From the NCBI GenBank assembly GCA_028693885.1, contig JAQUUM010000074.1, forward strand, positions 1 to 6,494: a DNA stretch of 6,494 nt. Direction: 5' to 3'. The notes beneath the pieces were generated by a model, which did not search any database, was not told where the DNA came from, and worked only from the letters and a program-made list of their open reading frames with translations. Shown piece by piece: positions 1 to 6,082 of this stretch (positions are counted from its first letter, which is position 1; every line of letters starts with the position of its first letter). A program made the position numbers and the translations under genes. The DNA is from Bacilli bacterium (GTDB lineage: Bacteria; Bacillota_I; Bacilli_A; ML615J-28; CAG-698).

Positions 1-2
1 GA

Positions 3-740
3 GATGAGAGTGCAAAAAATAAAACTATTAGAGAACTAACAAAAGAAATTTGTTCTGAATTTGATATTATTTATTTTTCAGCTCGTAAATTTGGTTTTGC
101 AAGAGGTGGTGCTATTTGCGTAAAAGATGAAAAAGAGTATTTGAAAATGAAAACTTTAGTTCCACTATATGAAGGTTTTTTAACATATGGAGGGATGAGC
201 GTAAGAGAGATTGAAGCAATTACTGTTGGTCTTGATGAATCGATGGATGAAGATATCATTTCTCAAGGACCCCAATTTATAGAATACATGGTAAATGAAT
301 TAGTAAAAGCTAATATTCCGGTGGTTACTCCTGCTGGTGGTTTAGGCTGCCATTTGAATGCAAAAGGATTCTTACCACATTTAGGGTCTAAAGACTATCC
401 TGCCGGTGCTTTAGTTTCGGCCTTGTATTTGATAAGTGGAGTTAGAGGAATGGAGAGAGGAACTCTTTCAGAACAAAGAAATCCAGATGGATCTGAAGTC
501 TATGCTGAGATGGAACTTGTTAGATTGGCTTTACCTAGACGAGTATTTACGCTATCACAAATAAAATATGCAATAGATAGAATTGTTTGGCTTCATAAAA
601 ATAAAGATCTTATTGGAGGATTAGAATTTTATGATGAGCCTGCAATATTAAGGTTTTTCTTTGGAAGATTAAAACCTGTAAATAACTGGCCAGAAAAACT
701 ATTGAAGAAATTCAAAGAAGATTTTAAGGATAGCTTATAA
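3..740 (+). CDS. Tyrosine phenol-lyase/tryptophanase family beta-eliminating lyase, C-terminal half (5'-truncated by window edge)
   Basis: PLP enzyme that cleaves an aromatic amino acid to pyruvate, ammonia and an aromatic leaving group (phenol from tyrosine, or indole from tryptophan); cytosolic. The reading frame is open from base 3, giving 245 visible residues of a family usually about 456-471 long, so roughly the N-terminal half lies outside. Visible motifs, numbered in the fragment: SARK with the presumed PLP lysine at K28, YEGFLTYGG at 56-64, MERG with R152, VRLALPRR with R174, and LRFF with F218. Spacing from K28 matches C. freundii tyrosine phenol-lyase as I recall its numbering (K257, R381, R404, F448) to within one residue. 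R152 and F218 occupy the positions where E. coli tryptophanase has an aliphatic residue and H463, so the substrate pocket looks tyrosine phenol-lyase-like. The sequence after the lysine (FGFARGG) differs from the usual KKD context, so substrate remains uncertain and no symbol is given. The first ATG in frame (141) is internal, because conserved sequence precedes it. Confidence 0.85.
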   Translation, partial: DESAKNKTIRELTKEICSEFDIIYFSARKFGFARGGAICVKDEKEYLKMKTLVPLYEGFLTYGGMSVREIEAITVGLDESMDEDIISQGPQFIEYMVNELVKANIPVVTPAGGLGCHLNAKGFLPHLGSKDYPAGALVSALYLISGVRGMERGTLSEQRNPDGSEVYAEMELVRLALPRRVFTLSQIKYAIDRIVWLHKNKDLIGGLEFYDEPAILRFFFGRLKPVNNWPEKLLKKFKEDFKDSL

Positions 741-748
741 TATATAGT

Positions 749-777
749 AAAAGTCTTAATTGATTATTAAGACTTTT
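749..777 (+). terminator. Rho-independent terminator of the beta-eliminating lyase gene
   Basis: A perfect 12-bp inverted repeat, AAAAGTCTTAAT (749-760) and ATTAAGACTTTT (766-777), is separated by a 5-nt loop. It begins 8 nt after the lyase stop codon. The A-run and T-run at the stem ends make it usable in either direction, but the T-tract beyond the stem is poor (GTTCATTTATT). It lies upstream of the thrC promoter, so it separates the two transcription units and is not an attenuator of the threonine genes. Confidence 0.8.
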
Positions 778-818
778 GTTCATTTATTAAAACAACATTA
801 AAAAATAAAATAATAAAA

Positions 819-860
819 TTGTTTTCATTATAAAAACACTTGTATTTAAAATAAAAACAA
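819..860. promoter_or_regulatory. Candidate tandem operator: two 21-nt imperfect palindromes
   Basis: Two adjacent 21-nt units, 819-839 and 840-860, agree at 16 of 21 positions, and each is a dyad centred on its middle base (829 and 850). Both start TTGT; the right halves end AAAAACAC and AAAAACAA. In unit 1, 8 of the 9 pairs within 820-838 match; in unit 2, 8 of 10 match. The centres are 21 bp apart, about two helical turns, so two dimers would bind the same DNA face. Unit 1 abuts the -35 box and unit 2 covers it and most of the spacer, a layout suited to repression. AT-richness makes A/T dyads easy to find; the conserved G and C in matching positions are the stronger evidence. The binding protein is unknown; the HTH-ACT protein at 3219-3650 is one candidate by inference. 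Confidence 0.45.
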
Positions 861-868
861 TGTATAAT
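840..868 (+). promoter_or_regulatory. Sigma-A-type promoter of the thrC operon
   Basis: A perfect -10 TATAAT (863-868) lies 17 nt downstream of a weak -35 TTGTAT (840-845; only TTG matches TTGACA). Transcription would start near 875, leaving a leader of about 20 nt before thrC. That is too short for a T-box, riboswitch or leader-peptide attenuator, so control is expected at initiation. The -10 lies inside a perfect 13-nt palindrome (861-873). Confidence 0.7.
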
Positions 869-883
869 ATACAAAAAGATTAA

Positions 884-888
884 AAGGA
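884..888 (+). promoter_or_regulatory. Ribosome binding site of thrC
   Basis: AAGGA is followed by 7 nt and then the ATG at 896. This fixes the thrC start, which also agrees with the conserved N-terminus of the family. Confidence 0.8.
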
Positions 889-895
889 AAATATT

Positions 896-2353
896 ATGTT
901 TACAAGTACAAGAAAAAAAATCAATGTCTCTAGTTCAAAAGCAATTATAGATGGAATTGCTAAGGATGGCGGACTTTATGTGATTGATAAGATACCAAAA
1001 ATTAAAATTGAAGAGTTAATCGATTTAGACTATAAGGCTTTAGCTGTTAAAATTTTGAGTTTATTTTTAGATGATTTTAGTGTACAAAATATTCAAAAAA
1101 TTGTTGAAGAAGCTTATTCTAAATTTGATATAGAAGAAGTAGTGGAATTAAAAGAATTTGATAACTTTTCTTTTTTAGAACTTTATCACGGACCTACTTT
1201 AGCATTTAAAGATGTGGCTTTAACTGTTTTACCTCTTTTAATGAACGAAGCAAAAGCTATAAATAAAGACAATTCAAAAACTATTATTCTTACTGCTACA
1301 TCAGGAGATACTGGAAGTGCTGCGCTAAGTGGATTTAGTAAAGTTGAAAATAGCGGAATTATTGTAATTTACCCAAATAAAGGAATTAGTCAAATTCAAG
1401 AAAAACAAATTCTTTCTTTCACTAACTCTCAAGCTAAAGCTTTTGCGTTAGAAGGTAATTTTGACGATGCTCAAAATTTGGTAAAGAAAATTTTTAGTGA
1501 AGAAAAATTTTTAACTGATCTGAAGGATAAAAATGTTTCAAGTGCAAACTCCATAAATATAGGACGTTTAATCCCTCAAATTGTATATTACTTCTACAGT
1601 TATATAAAATTAGTTAATAAAAAAAGCATTAAATTATTTGATAAAATAAACTTTACTGTGCCAACCGGCAATTTTGGTAATATATTAGCGGGATACTTAG
1701 CTTATCAAATGGGGTTGCCAATTAATAAATTAATTTGTGCATCTAATATTAATAATGTGCTAAATGACTTTTTTGCTACTGGAGTTTATGATAAGAATCG
1801 TGAATTGAAATTATCTTATTCACCTTCTATGGATATATTGATTTCGTCTAACCTTGAAAGACTGCTATATTATATTTCTAATAAGAACCCTAACAAGGTA
1901 GCTAATTTAATGCATGAACTTTCTAATAAAGGTAAATACAAACTTTCAATTATGATGAGAAAGAGAACTAAAATATTTGAAAGTGGATTTGCAGATGATA
2001 GCGAAACTCTAGAAATGATTAAAGAAGTTTTTGAAAAATATAAATATTTAATAGATACACATACAGCAGTTGCATATAAGGTATATAAGGATTATCAAAA
2101 TAATAGTAAAGATAAAACAAAAACAGTGATTTTATCTACCGCAAGCGGGTTCAAATTTGCTGATGCAGTTATAAAAGGTTTGAATTTAAACAAGCAAGAT
2201 ACTTTATTTGGTTCACTTAAAGTAATTAGTGATTATACAAATGTTGTAATACCCTCATCATTAGATGAAATTGTTACCAAAGAATATAAAACTCAAGAAA
2301 TTTCTAGTAAACAAGCTTTAGAAACTGTCAAAAAAATGATAGGAGATTTATAA
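896..2353 (+). CDS. thrC: Threonine synthase
   Basis: PLP enzyme that converts O-phospho-L-homoserine to L-threonine and phosphate, the last step of threonine synthesis; cytosolic. At 485 residues it is the long form shared by many bacteria and fungi. The N-terminus (FTSTR at 2-6, DGGLYV at 24-29) fits the threonine synthase N-terminal domain. The PLP lysine is K105 in HGPTLAFKD (98-106). Further PLP-fold motifs are TATSGDTGSAA (133-143), SANSINIGR (216-224), VPTGNFGN (255-262) and SPSMDILISSNLERLL (309-324). Near the C-terminus, DTHTAVAY (387-394) and STASGFKF (414-421) are also family-typical. All key elements are present, so it should be active. It is the first gene of the operon, behind its own promoter, and its stop codon shares one base with the thrB start. 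Confidence 0.97.
   Translation: MFTSTRKKINVSSSKAIIDGIAKDGGLYVIDKIPKIKIEELIDLDYKALAVKILSLFLDDFSVQNIQKIVEEAYSKFDIEEVVELKEFDNFSFLELYHGPTLAFKDVALTVLPLLMNEAKAINKDNSKTIILTATSGDTGSAALSGFSKVENSGIIVIYPNKGISQIQEKQILSFTNSQAKAFALEGNFDDAQNLVKKIFSEEKFLTDLKDKNVSSANSINIGRLIPQIVYYFYSYIKLVNKKSIKLFDKINFTVPTGNFGNILAGYLAYQMGLPINKLICASNINNVLNDFFATGVYDKNRELKLSYSPSMDILISSNLERLLYYISNKNPNKVANLMHELSNKGKYKLSIMMRKRTKIFESGFADDSETLEMIKEVFEKYKYLIDTHTAVAYKVYKDYQNNSKDKTKTVILSTASGFKFADAVIKGLNLNKQDTLFGSLKVISDYTNVVIPSSLDEIVTKEYKTQEISSKQALETVKKMIGDL
2341..2345 (+). promoter_or_regulatory. Ribosome binding site of thrB inside the thrC 3' end
   Basis: AGGAG lies within the last thrC codons, 7 nt before the thrB ATG. Together with the TAATG stop/start overlap it supports this start and suggests translational coupling. 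Confidence 0.8.
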
Positions 2354-3222
2354 TGATAAAAATTTTAATACCAGCAACTTCAGCTAATCTAGGACCAGGG
2401 TTTGATTGCTTAGGGATAGCTTTAGAAATGTATAACGAATTTACATTTGAAAAAAGTAGTAGTTGGGAGTTTATTAATTTTGATGAGAAGTATTCTTATT
2501 TTGAAAATAATCTAATTGCACAAGCAATCGTTAGGACTTTTGAGATTCTAAAAGTAAAAGAACTATCGTTTAAAATTAAGATCAAAAGTGATATTCCTGA
2601 TTCAAGAGGACTAGGAAGTAGTGCAACATGTATAATTGCTGGAATTCTAGCAGCTGATTATTATGCTAATAGTAAACTTAGTATCAGCAGGATTTTAGAT
2701 ATTGCTTTAGAATTTGAAAATCACCCTGATAATATTACTCCAGCTTTAGTTGGTGGATTAGTGACTGCTACTAAACTTGAAAAAGGTGTTTTCTATAAAA
2801 AATATGAAATTAATGATGATTTAAAGTATACTGTTATTATTCCGAATTTTGAAATTTCAACTGAAGTAAGTCGTAAGGCACTACCTAAAGAATATAAAAC
2901 TGCAGATGTAGTTTATAATACATCTAGAGTTATAAACTTACCTCATGTATTACAAAATGGAGATATTAGTATTTTAAAAGAGTTAACTTTTGATAAGATG
3001 CATGAGCCTTATAGATTACCATTAATTGAAATGGCTAATGAAATAAAAAATATAGCATATGAAAACAATGCTAGTTGTACATTGAGTGGGTCTGGTTCTA
3101 CTTTATTAGTTATTAGTAAAAATTTAGATGTGATTGATATTATAAAGAAAAAAATCGATAGTAGTTGGATAGTGAAAACATTAAAAGTGGATAACATAGG
3201 AGCTAGAGTGATTGAATTATGA
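2353..3222 (+). CDS. thrB: Homoserine kinase (GHMP family)
   Basis: Phosphorylates L-homoserine with ATP to O-phosphohomoserine, the substrate of the ThrC encoded just upstream; cytosolic. The 289 residues are normal for the family (about 290-310). All three GHMP motifs are visible: motif 1 PATSANLGPGFDCLG (7-21), the phosphate-binding motif 2 PDSRGLGSSAT (82-92), and motif 3 LSGSGST (244-250). The homoserine kinase segment ENHPDNITPALVGG (122-135) is also present and separates it from other GHMP kinases. The start overlaps the thrC stop by one base and has a good Shine-Dalgarno sequence. Its end overlaps the next gene by 4 nt (ATGA). Confidence 0.97.
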   Translation: MIKILIPATSANLGPGFDCLGIALEMYNEFTFEKSSSWEFINFDEKYSYFENNLIAQAIVRTFEILKVKELSFKIKIKSDIPDSRGLGSSATCIIAGILAADYYANSKLSISRILDIALEFENHPDNITPALVGGLVTATKLEKGVFYKKYEINDDLKYTVIIPNFEISTEVSRKALPKEYKTADVVYNTSRVINLPHVLQNGDISILKELTFDKMHEPYRLPLIEMANEIKNIAYENNASCTLSGSGSTLLVISKNLDVIDIIKKKIDSSWIVKTLKVDNIGARVIEL

Positions 3223-3650
3223 AAAATGAATATTTAATTGTTCATAAAAGTATACTTCCTGATTATTATGAAAGAGTAATTACAACGAGAGAGTTAATTG
3301 AGCATAAGAAGATGAGTGTTTCAGAAGCCTGTAAATTAAATGATATTAGCAGGAGTACTTATTATAAATATAAAGATCATCTTTTTTTACCATCGAAAGA
3401 GTTAGGCAAGAAAGTTTTATTAGCATTTGTTTTGCAAGATCAAAAAGGCGTTTTATCAAATGTCCTTAATTTTGTAGCTGAAATGCATGGCAATATTATT
3501 GCTATAAATCAAGAAATGCCAATAAATAATAGTGCGTATGTAACTCTGACTGTAGATATAGTTGAATTAGATGTATCACTAGATGTATTATTAGATAATT
3601 TAAGAAAAATGACCGGCGTTAATAGAGCTGAATTAATAGCAGTTGAATGA
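3219..3650 (+). CDS. HTH- and ACT-domain protein, UPF0735/PheB-like; probable amino-acid-responsive regulator of the threonine operon
   Basis: The 143-residue protein has two parts. Residues about 15-55 are helical with a helix-turn-helix-like stretch (SVSEACKLNDISRSTYYKYKD, within 33-53), as in resolvase- or TetR-like recognition helices. Residues about 67-143 form one ACT domain (LAFVLQDQKGVLSNVL at 68-83 is the first strand, ligand loop and helix). Length and order match the UPF0735 family, which includes B. subtilis PheB, once annotated as chorismate mutase; no mutase active site is seen. ACT domains bind amino acids, usually as dimers. I recall a DNA-binding regulator of threonine synthesis called ThrR in B. 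subtilis but cannot confirm it is this family. The gene sits between thrB and hom with a 4-nt ATGA overlap and no Shine-Dalgarno at useful distance (a GGAG at 3199-3202 is 16 nt away), so translation probably depends on thrB. Regulator and ligand roles are inferred. Confidence 0.85.
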   Translation: MKNEYLIVHKSILPDYYERVITTRELIEHKKMSVSEACKLNDISRSTYYKYKDHLFLPSKELGKKVLLAFVLQDQKGVLSNVLNFVAEMHGNIIAINQEMPINNSAYVTLTVDIVELDVSLDVLLDNLRKMTGVNRAELIAVE

Positions 3651-3655
3651 GGTGA
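3649..3655 (+). promoter_or_regulatory. Ribosome binding site of hom
   Basis: GAGGTGA overlaps the stop codon of the HTH-ACT gene and is followed by 4 nt before the hom ATG at 3660. It is the best anti-SD match in the operon and fixes the hom start just before the Rossmann strand. Confidence 0.8.
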
Positions 3656-3659
3656 GAAA

Positions 3660-4763
3660 ATGGAAGTGGCAATACTAGGATTAGGGACTATAGGAATAGG
3701 AATATATGAACTAATCGATAAAAGCGAATATTTAAAAGATATAAAAGTAAAAAAAGTTTTAGATAAAGATAAATCAAAAGAGAGTATTTTAAAACCAGGA
3801 CAATTAACAGATAATTTTGAAGAAATTGTAAATGATGATGAAATTAAAATTATTTTTGAAGTCATGGGGGCTAAAGAATTTAGTTATATGTGCATTAAGA
3901 GAAGTTTAGAAAATAAAAAACATGTAATAACAGCTAACAAAGAAGTTATTGCACTTTATTTAGATGAACTGACCAAAATTGCAAAGACTAATAAGGTTAG
4001 TTTAATGTATGAAGCTTCAGTTGGTGGTGGAATATTTTTGATTACGCCATTACTTGAGTGTGTAAAAATTAATGAAGTGAAAAATATAGTAGGTATTTTA
4101 AATGGTACTACCAATTACATATTGACTAAAATGAGTAGAGAAAATTTGGATTTTTCTGAAGCTTTGAAATTAGCTCAACAAAAAGGATTTGCTGAAGCTA
4201 ATCCAACAGCTGATCTAGAAGGATTAGACATCGTTAGAAAGATAACTATTTTGTCAATGATTGCTTATAAAGGAATATTAGATGTTGAAAAAGTTTATCA
4301 TTTTGGGATTTCTAATATTGAATATTGCGATATCATTTTCTTAAAAGAATTAGGTTATGATATAAAATTAATAGGCTCATCTTTTAACAACAATAATTCA
4401 ATTGATATAGCTGTAGAACCAGTTGCTGTGGATAATTATAATATTTTGTCAGGTGTTAATGAAGAATTTAATGGAATTTTTATTGAAGCTAGTGTAAATG
4501 ATAAATTGATGTATTATGGAAAAGGTGCAGGTAGGTATCCTACAGCTAATGCATTAATAAATGATATGATAATGATTATGGAAAACAAAGGAAATAATTA
4601 TTTCACAAATGTTAACAAATTAACTATTAAAGAAGACTTAGATAAAAGAAGTGAATACTATATTAGATTCAATAATGGAAATCAAATTATTACAGATGAG
4701 ATTACAAGACAAGAGTTTTTAAGTCAGTTAGATAATATAAAATTTTATGCAAGAATAATATAA
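3660..4763 (+). CDS. hom: Homoserine dehydrogenase, short form without a full C-terminal ACT domain
   Basis: Reduces L-aspartate semialdehyde to L-homoserine with NAD(P)H, the branch step to threonine and methionine; cytosolic. Residues 1-125 are the Rossmann domain: VAILGLGTIGIG (3-14) is the dinucleotide loop and TANK (91-94) holds the lysine expected at the active site. The catalytic domain has EASVGGGI (118-125), GILNGTTNYIL (145-155) and the family signature from A172 to K194 (GFAEANPTADLEGLD at 176-190), with D185, D190 and K194 conserved. GAGRYPTANAL (289-299) closes the core. Length is 367 residues against about 430 for B. subtilis Hom. Only about 35 residues follow YYIRF (333-337), where an ACT domain would begin, so that regulatory domain is missing or vestigial. 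The stop is 11 nt before asd, so no displaced ACT sequence is hidden downstream. Feedback control by threonine through this protein is therefore doubtful. Confidence 0.95.
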   Translation: MEVAILGLGTIGIGIYELIDKSEYLKDIKVKKVLDKDKSKESILKPGQLTDNFEEIVNDDEIKIIFEVMGAKEFSYMCIKRSLENKKHVITANKEVIALYLDELTKIAKTNKVSLMYEASVGGGIFLITPLLECVKINEVKNIVGILNGTTNYILTKMSRENLDFSEALKLAQQKGFAEANPTADLEGLDIVRKITILSMIAYKGILDVEKVYHFGISNIEYCDIIFLKELGYDIKLIGSSFNNNNSIDIAVEPVAVDNYNILSGVNEEFNGIFIEASVNDKLMYYGKGAGRYPTANALINDMIMIMENKGNNYFTNVNKLTIKEDLDKRSEYYIRFNNGNQIITDEITRQEFLSQLDNIKFYARII

Positions 4764-4767
4764 GGAG
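4762..4767 (+). promoter_or_regulatory. Ribosome binding site of asd
   Basis: AAGGAG overlaps the hom stop codon and precedes the asd ATG (4775) by 7 nt, an ideal spacing that fixes the start. Confidence 0.8.
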
Positions 4768-4774
4768 AATAATT

Positions 4775-5761
4775 ATGAAAAAATATAATGTTGCAATAGT
4801 AGGAGCTACTGGCTTAGTAGGTTCTACATTTATAAAAGTTTTACAAGAAAAAAAGTTTCCAATTAACAATTTAAAGTTATTAGCTTCAGCTAATAGTGCA
4901 GGTAAAGAAATTGAGTGCTTTGGTAAAAAATGGATAGTCGAAGAATTAAAAGAAGACTCATTCAAAGATGTAGAAATAGCATTGTTTAGTGCTGGGGGTT
5001 CAATTAGCCAAAAATTTGCACCAATTGCTGTTAAATCTGGTGCTACAGTAATAGATAATTCAAGTGCTTGGAGACAAGATAAAGATGTTCCATTAGTTGT
5101 TCCAGAAGTTAATTTTGGTGCAATAGGTGATTCAAAATTAATAGCTAATCCTAATTGTTCAACAATTCAAGCAATGTTGCCTTTGAAAGCATTAAAAGAT
5201 AAGTATGGATTGAAAAAAGTTAATTTTTCTACTTACCAATCTGTTTCAGGAAGTGGAATGAAAGGTATAAACGATTTACTTTCTACAAGAAAAGGAGAAA
5301 AAAATAGTTTTTACCCATATTCTATAGTAGATACTTGTATTCCTCAAATTGATGTTTTTCTTGAAAATGGTTATACAAAAGAAGAGATGAAGATGGTTTA
5401 CGAGACTAGAAAAATTCTTGAATTGCCGGATTTAAAGATAAGTGCTACTTGCATAAGAGTTCCTGTTTTATCATGTCATGGAGTTTCGATTCAAGTTGAA
5501 CTTGAGAGAGATTTCAAAGTAGAAGATGTTAAAGAATTAATGAAGAGTTTCCCAGGTATTGTTTTAGCAGATGACCCAAGCAATTCAATCTATCCAGTTT
5601 CAACAATGGCTACAAATAACGATAGTGTTTATGTTGGTAGAATTAGAAGAGATTTAAGTACTGATAACAGTTTATTGCTTTATACAGTAGCTGATAATAT
5701 TAGAAAAGGTGCAGCAAGTAATGCTGTTCAAATAGCTGAGAAAATTATTAGTAATAATTAA
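4775..5761 (+). CDS. asd: Aspartate-semialdehyde dehydrogenase
   Basis: NADPH-dependent reduction of L-aspartyl phosphate to L-aspartate semialdehyde, feeding threonine/methionine and, through another branch, lysine and cell-wall diaminopimelate; cytosolic. The 328 residues match the usual bacterial length (about 330-370). The N-terminal NADP loop is VAIVGATGLVGSTF (6-19). SAGGSISQKFAP (72-83) and VIDNSSAWRQDKDVPLVVPEVN (within 92-113) are typical. The catalytic cysteine is C128 in NPNCST (125-130), and Q155 in YQSVSGSG (154-161) is the expected partner. R228 (RVPV) binds substrate and H235 is the acid/base. The residues round H235 read SCHG, where GHSE is common; the histidine itself is kept. 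Being last of the pathway genes in the operon although its enzyme acts before the others, it makes the gene order opposite to the reaction order. Confidence 0.96.
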   Translation: MKKYNVAIVGATGLVGSTFIKVLQEKKFPINNLKLLASANSAGKEIECFGKKWIVEELKEDSFKDVEIALFSAGGSISQKFAPIAVKSGATVIDNSSAWRQDKDVPLVVPEVNFGAIGDSKLIANPNCSTIQAMLPLKALKDKYGLKKVNFSTYQSVSGSGMKGINDLLSTRKGEKNSFYPYSIVDTCIPQIDVFLENGYTKEEMKMVYETRKILELPDLKISATCIRVPVLSCHGVSIQVELERDFKVEDVKELMKSFPGIVLADDPSNSIYPVSTMATNNDSVYVGRIRRDLSTDNSLLLYTVADNIRKGAASNAVQIAEKIISNN

Positions 5762-5763
5762 AA

Positions 5764-6054
5764 ATGGAAAATAAGAAAAGTGATTTTCAAGAAGATAGTA
5801 TCATTACGCTTACTAATAATGAAGGTTATGATATAAACTTCCATATAATTGCGGGCATAAACTATAAAAATGATTATTATGTTATTTTAGAACCACTTTC
5901 TGAATATTCAGATTTAGATGAAAATGAATTGATAATTTTCAAGGTTAAAGACTCAAACATTGAATCTCATTCTTTTGAATTAGTAACTGATAAAAACATC
6001 ATTGCAGATATATTTAAGGAATATGAGAAAATCATACACTTAGAAAATAACTAA
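5764..6054 (+). CDS. DUF1292 family protein (YrzB-like)
   Basis: A small acidic cytosolic protein of 96 residues with no signal peptide or membrane segment. The pattern of residues 11-61 (DSIITLTNNEG, then a hydrophobic strand IAGINYKNDYYVILEPL at 29-45, then ENELIIFKV at 53-61) matches DUF1292 as I know it from B. subtilis YrzB, a family of unknown function common in Bacillota. The C-terminal 25 residues look helical. It starts only 2 nt after the asd stop and has no Shine-Dalgarno sequence, so its translation probably relies on ribosomes finishing asd. In other Bacillota this family is often found near yrrK/yrrL-type genes, so its place behind a threonine operon may be incidental. No molecular function is proposed. 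Confidence 0.75.
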   Translation: MENKKSDFQEDSIITLTNNEGYDINFHIIAGINYKNDYYVILEPLSEYSDLDENELIIFKVKDSNIESHSFELVTDKNIIADIFKEYEKIIHLENN

Positions 6055-6072
6055 TGATTTTAAGTTTGTAAT

Positions 6073-6079
6073 AGGGTGA
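6073..6079 (+). promoter_or_regulatory. Ribosome binding site of the TM/winged-helix gene
   Basis: AGGGTGA lies 3 nt before the ATG at 6083, in the 28-nt gap after the DUF1292 stop. The spacing is slightly short, but it supports this start and indicates independent translation, unlike its upstream neighbour. Confidence 0.6.
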
Positions 6080-6082
6080 AAT

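Noticed and set aside
71..259. Minus-strand open frame within the lyase gene
   Set aside because: It lies opposite well-conserved lyase codons and has no ribosome binding site or recognisable protein; it is a coding shadow.
141..740. ATG at 141 as the start of a complete 199-residue lyase gene
   Set aside because: The frame is open upstream to base 3 and encodes the conserved SARK PLP-lysine region, so the gene is cut by the window edge and 141 is an internal methionine.
749..895. A threonine attenuator, T-box or leader peptide before thrC
   Set aside because: The hairpin at 749-777 lies upstream of the promoter, and the predicted leader is only about 20 nt with no room for an alternative structure or a Thr/Ile-rich peptide.
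3009..3197. Minus-strand open frame opposite thrB, with hydrophobic translation
   Set aside because: It is antisense to conserved GHMP motif 3, and its hydrophobicity is what AT-rich antisense codons give; no start signals.
3219..3650. Chorismate mutase function for the ACT protein
   Set aside because: That is an old label for PheB-type proteins; the sequence shows an HTH-like segment and one ACT domain and no chorismate mutase active-site pattern.
3509..3865. Minus-strand open frame spanning the HTH-ACT/hom junction
   Set aside because: It is antisense to two genes with clear family motifs, is low in complexity (Ser/Ile/Leu-rich) and lacks a ribosome binding site.
4640..4774. Frameshift that removed a C-terminal ACT domain from hom
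   Set aside because: Only 11 nt separate the hom stop from the asd start, and the asd ribosome binding site overlaps the stop. No leftover ACT coding sequence is present, so this is a short form rather than a recent break.
4702..4965. Minus-strand open frame over the hom/asd junction
   Set aside because: It opposes the conserved NADP-binding start of asd and shows no family features or expression signals.
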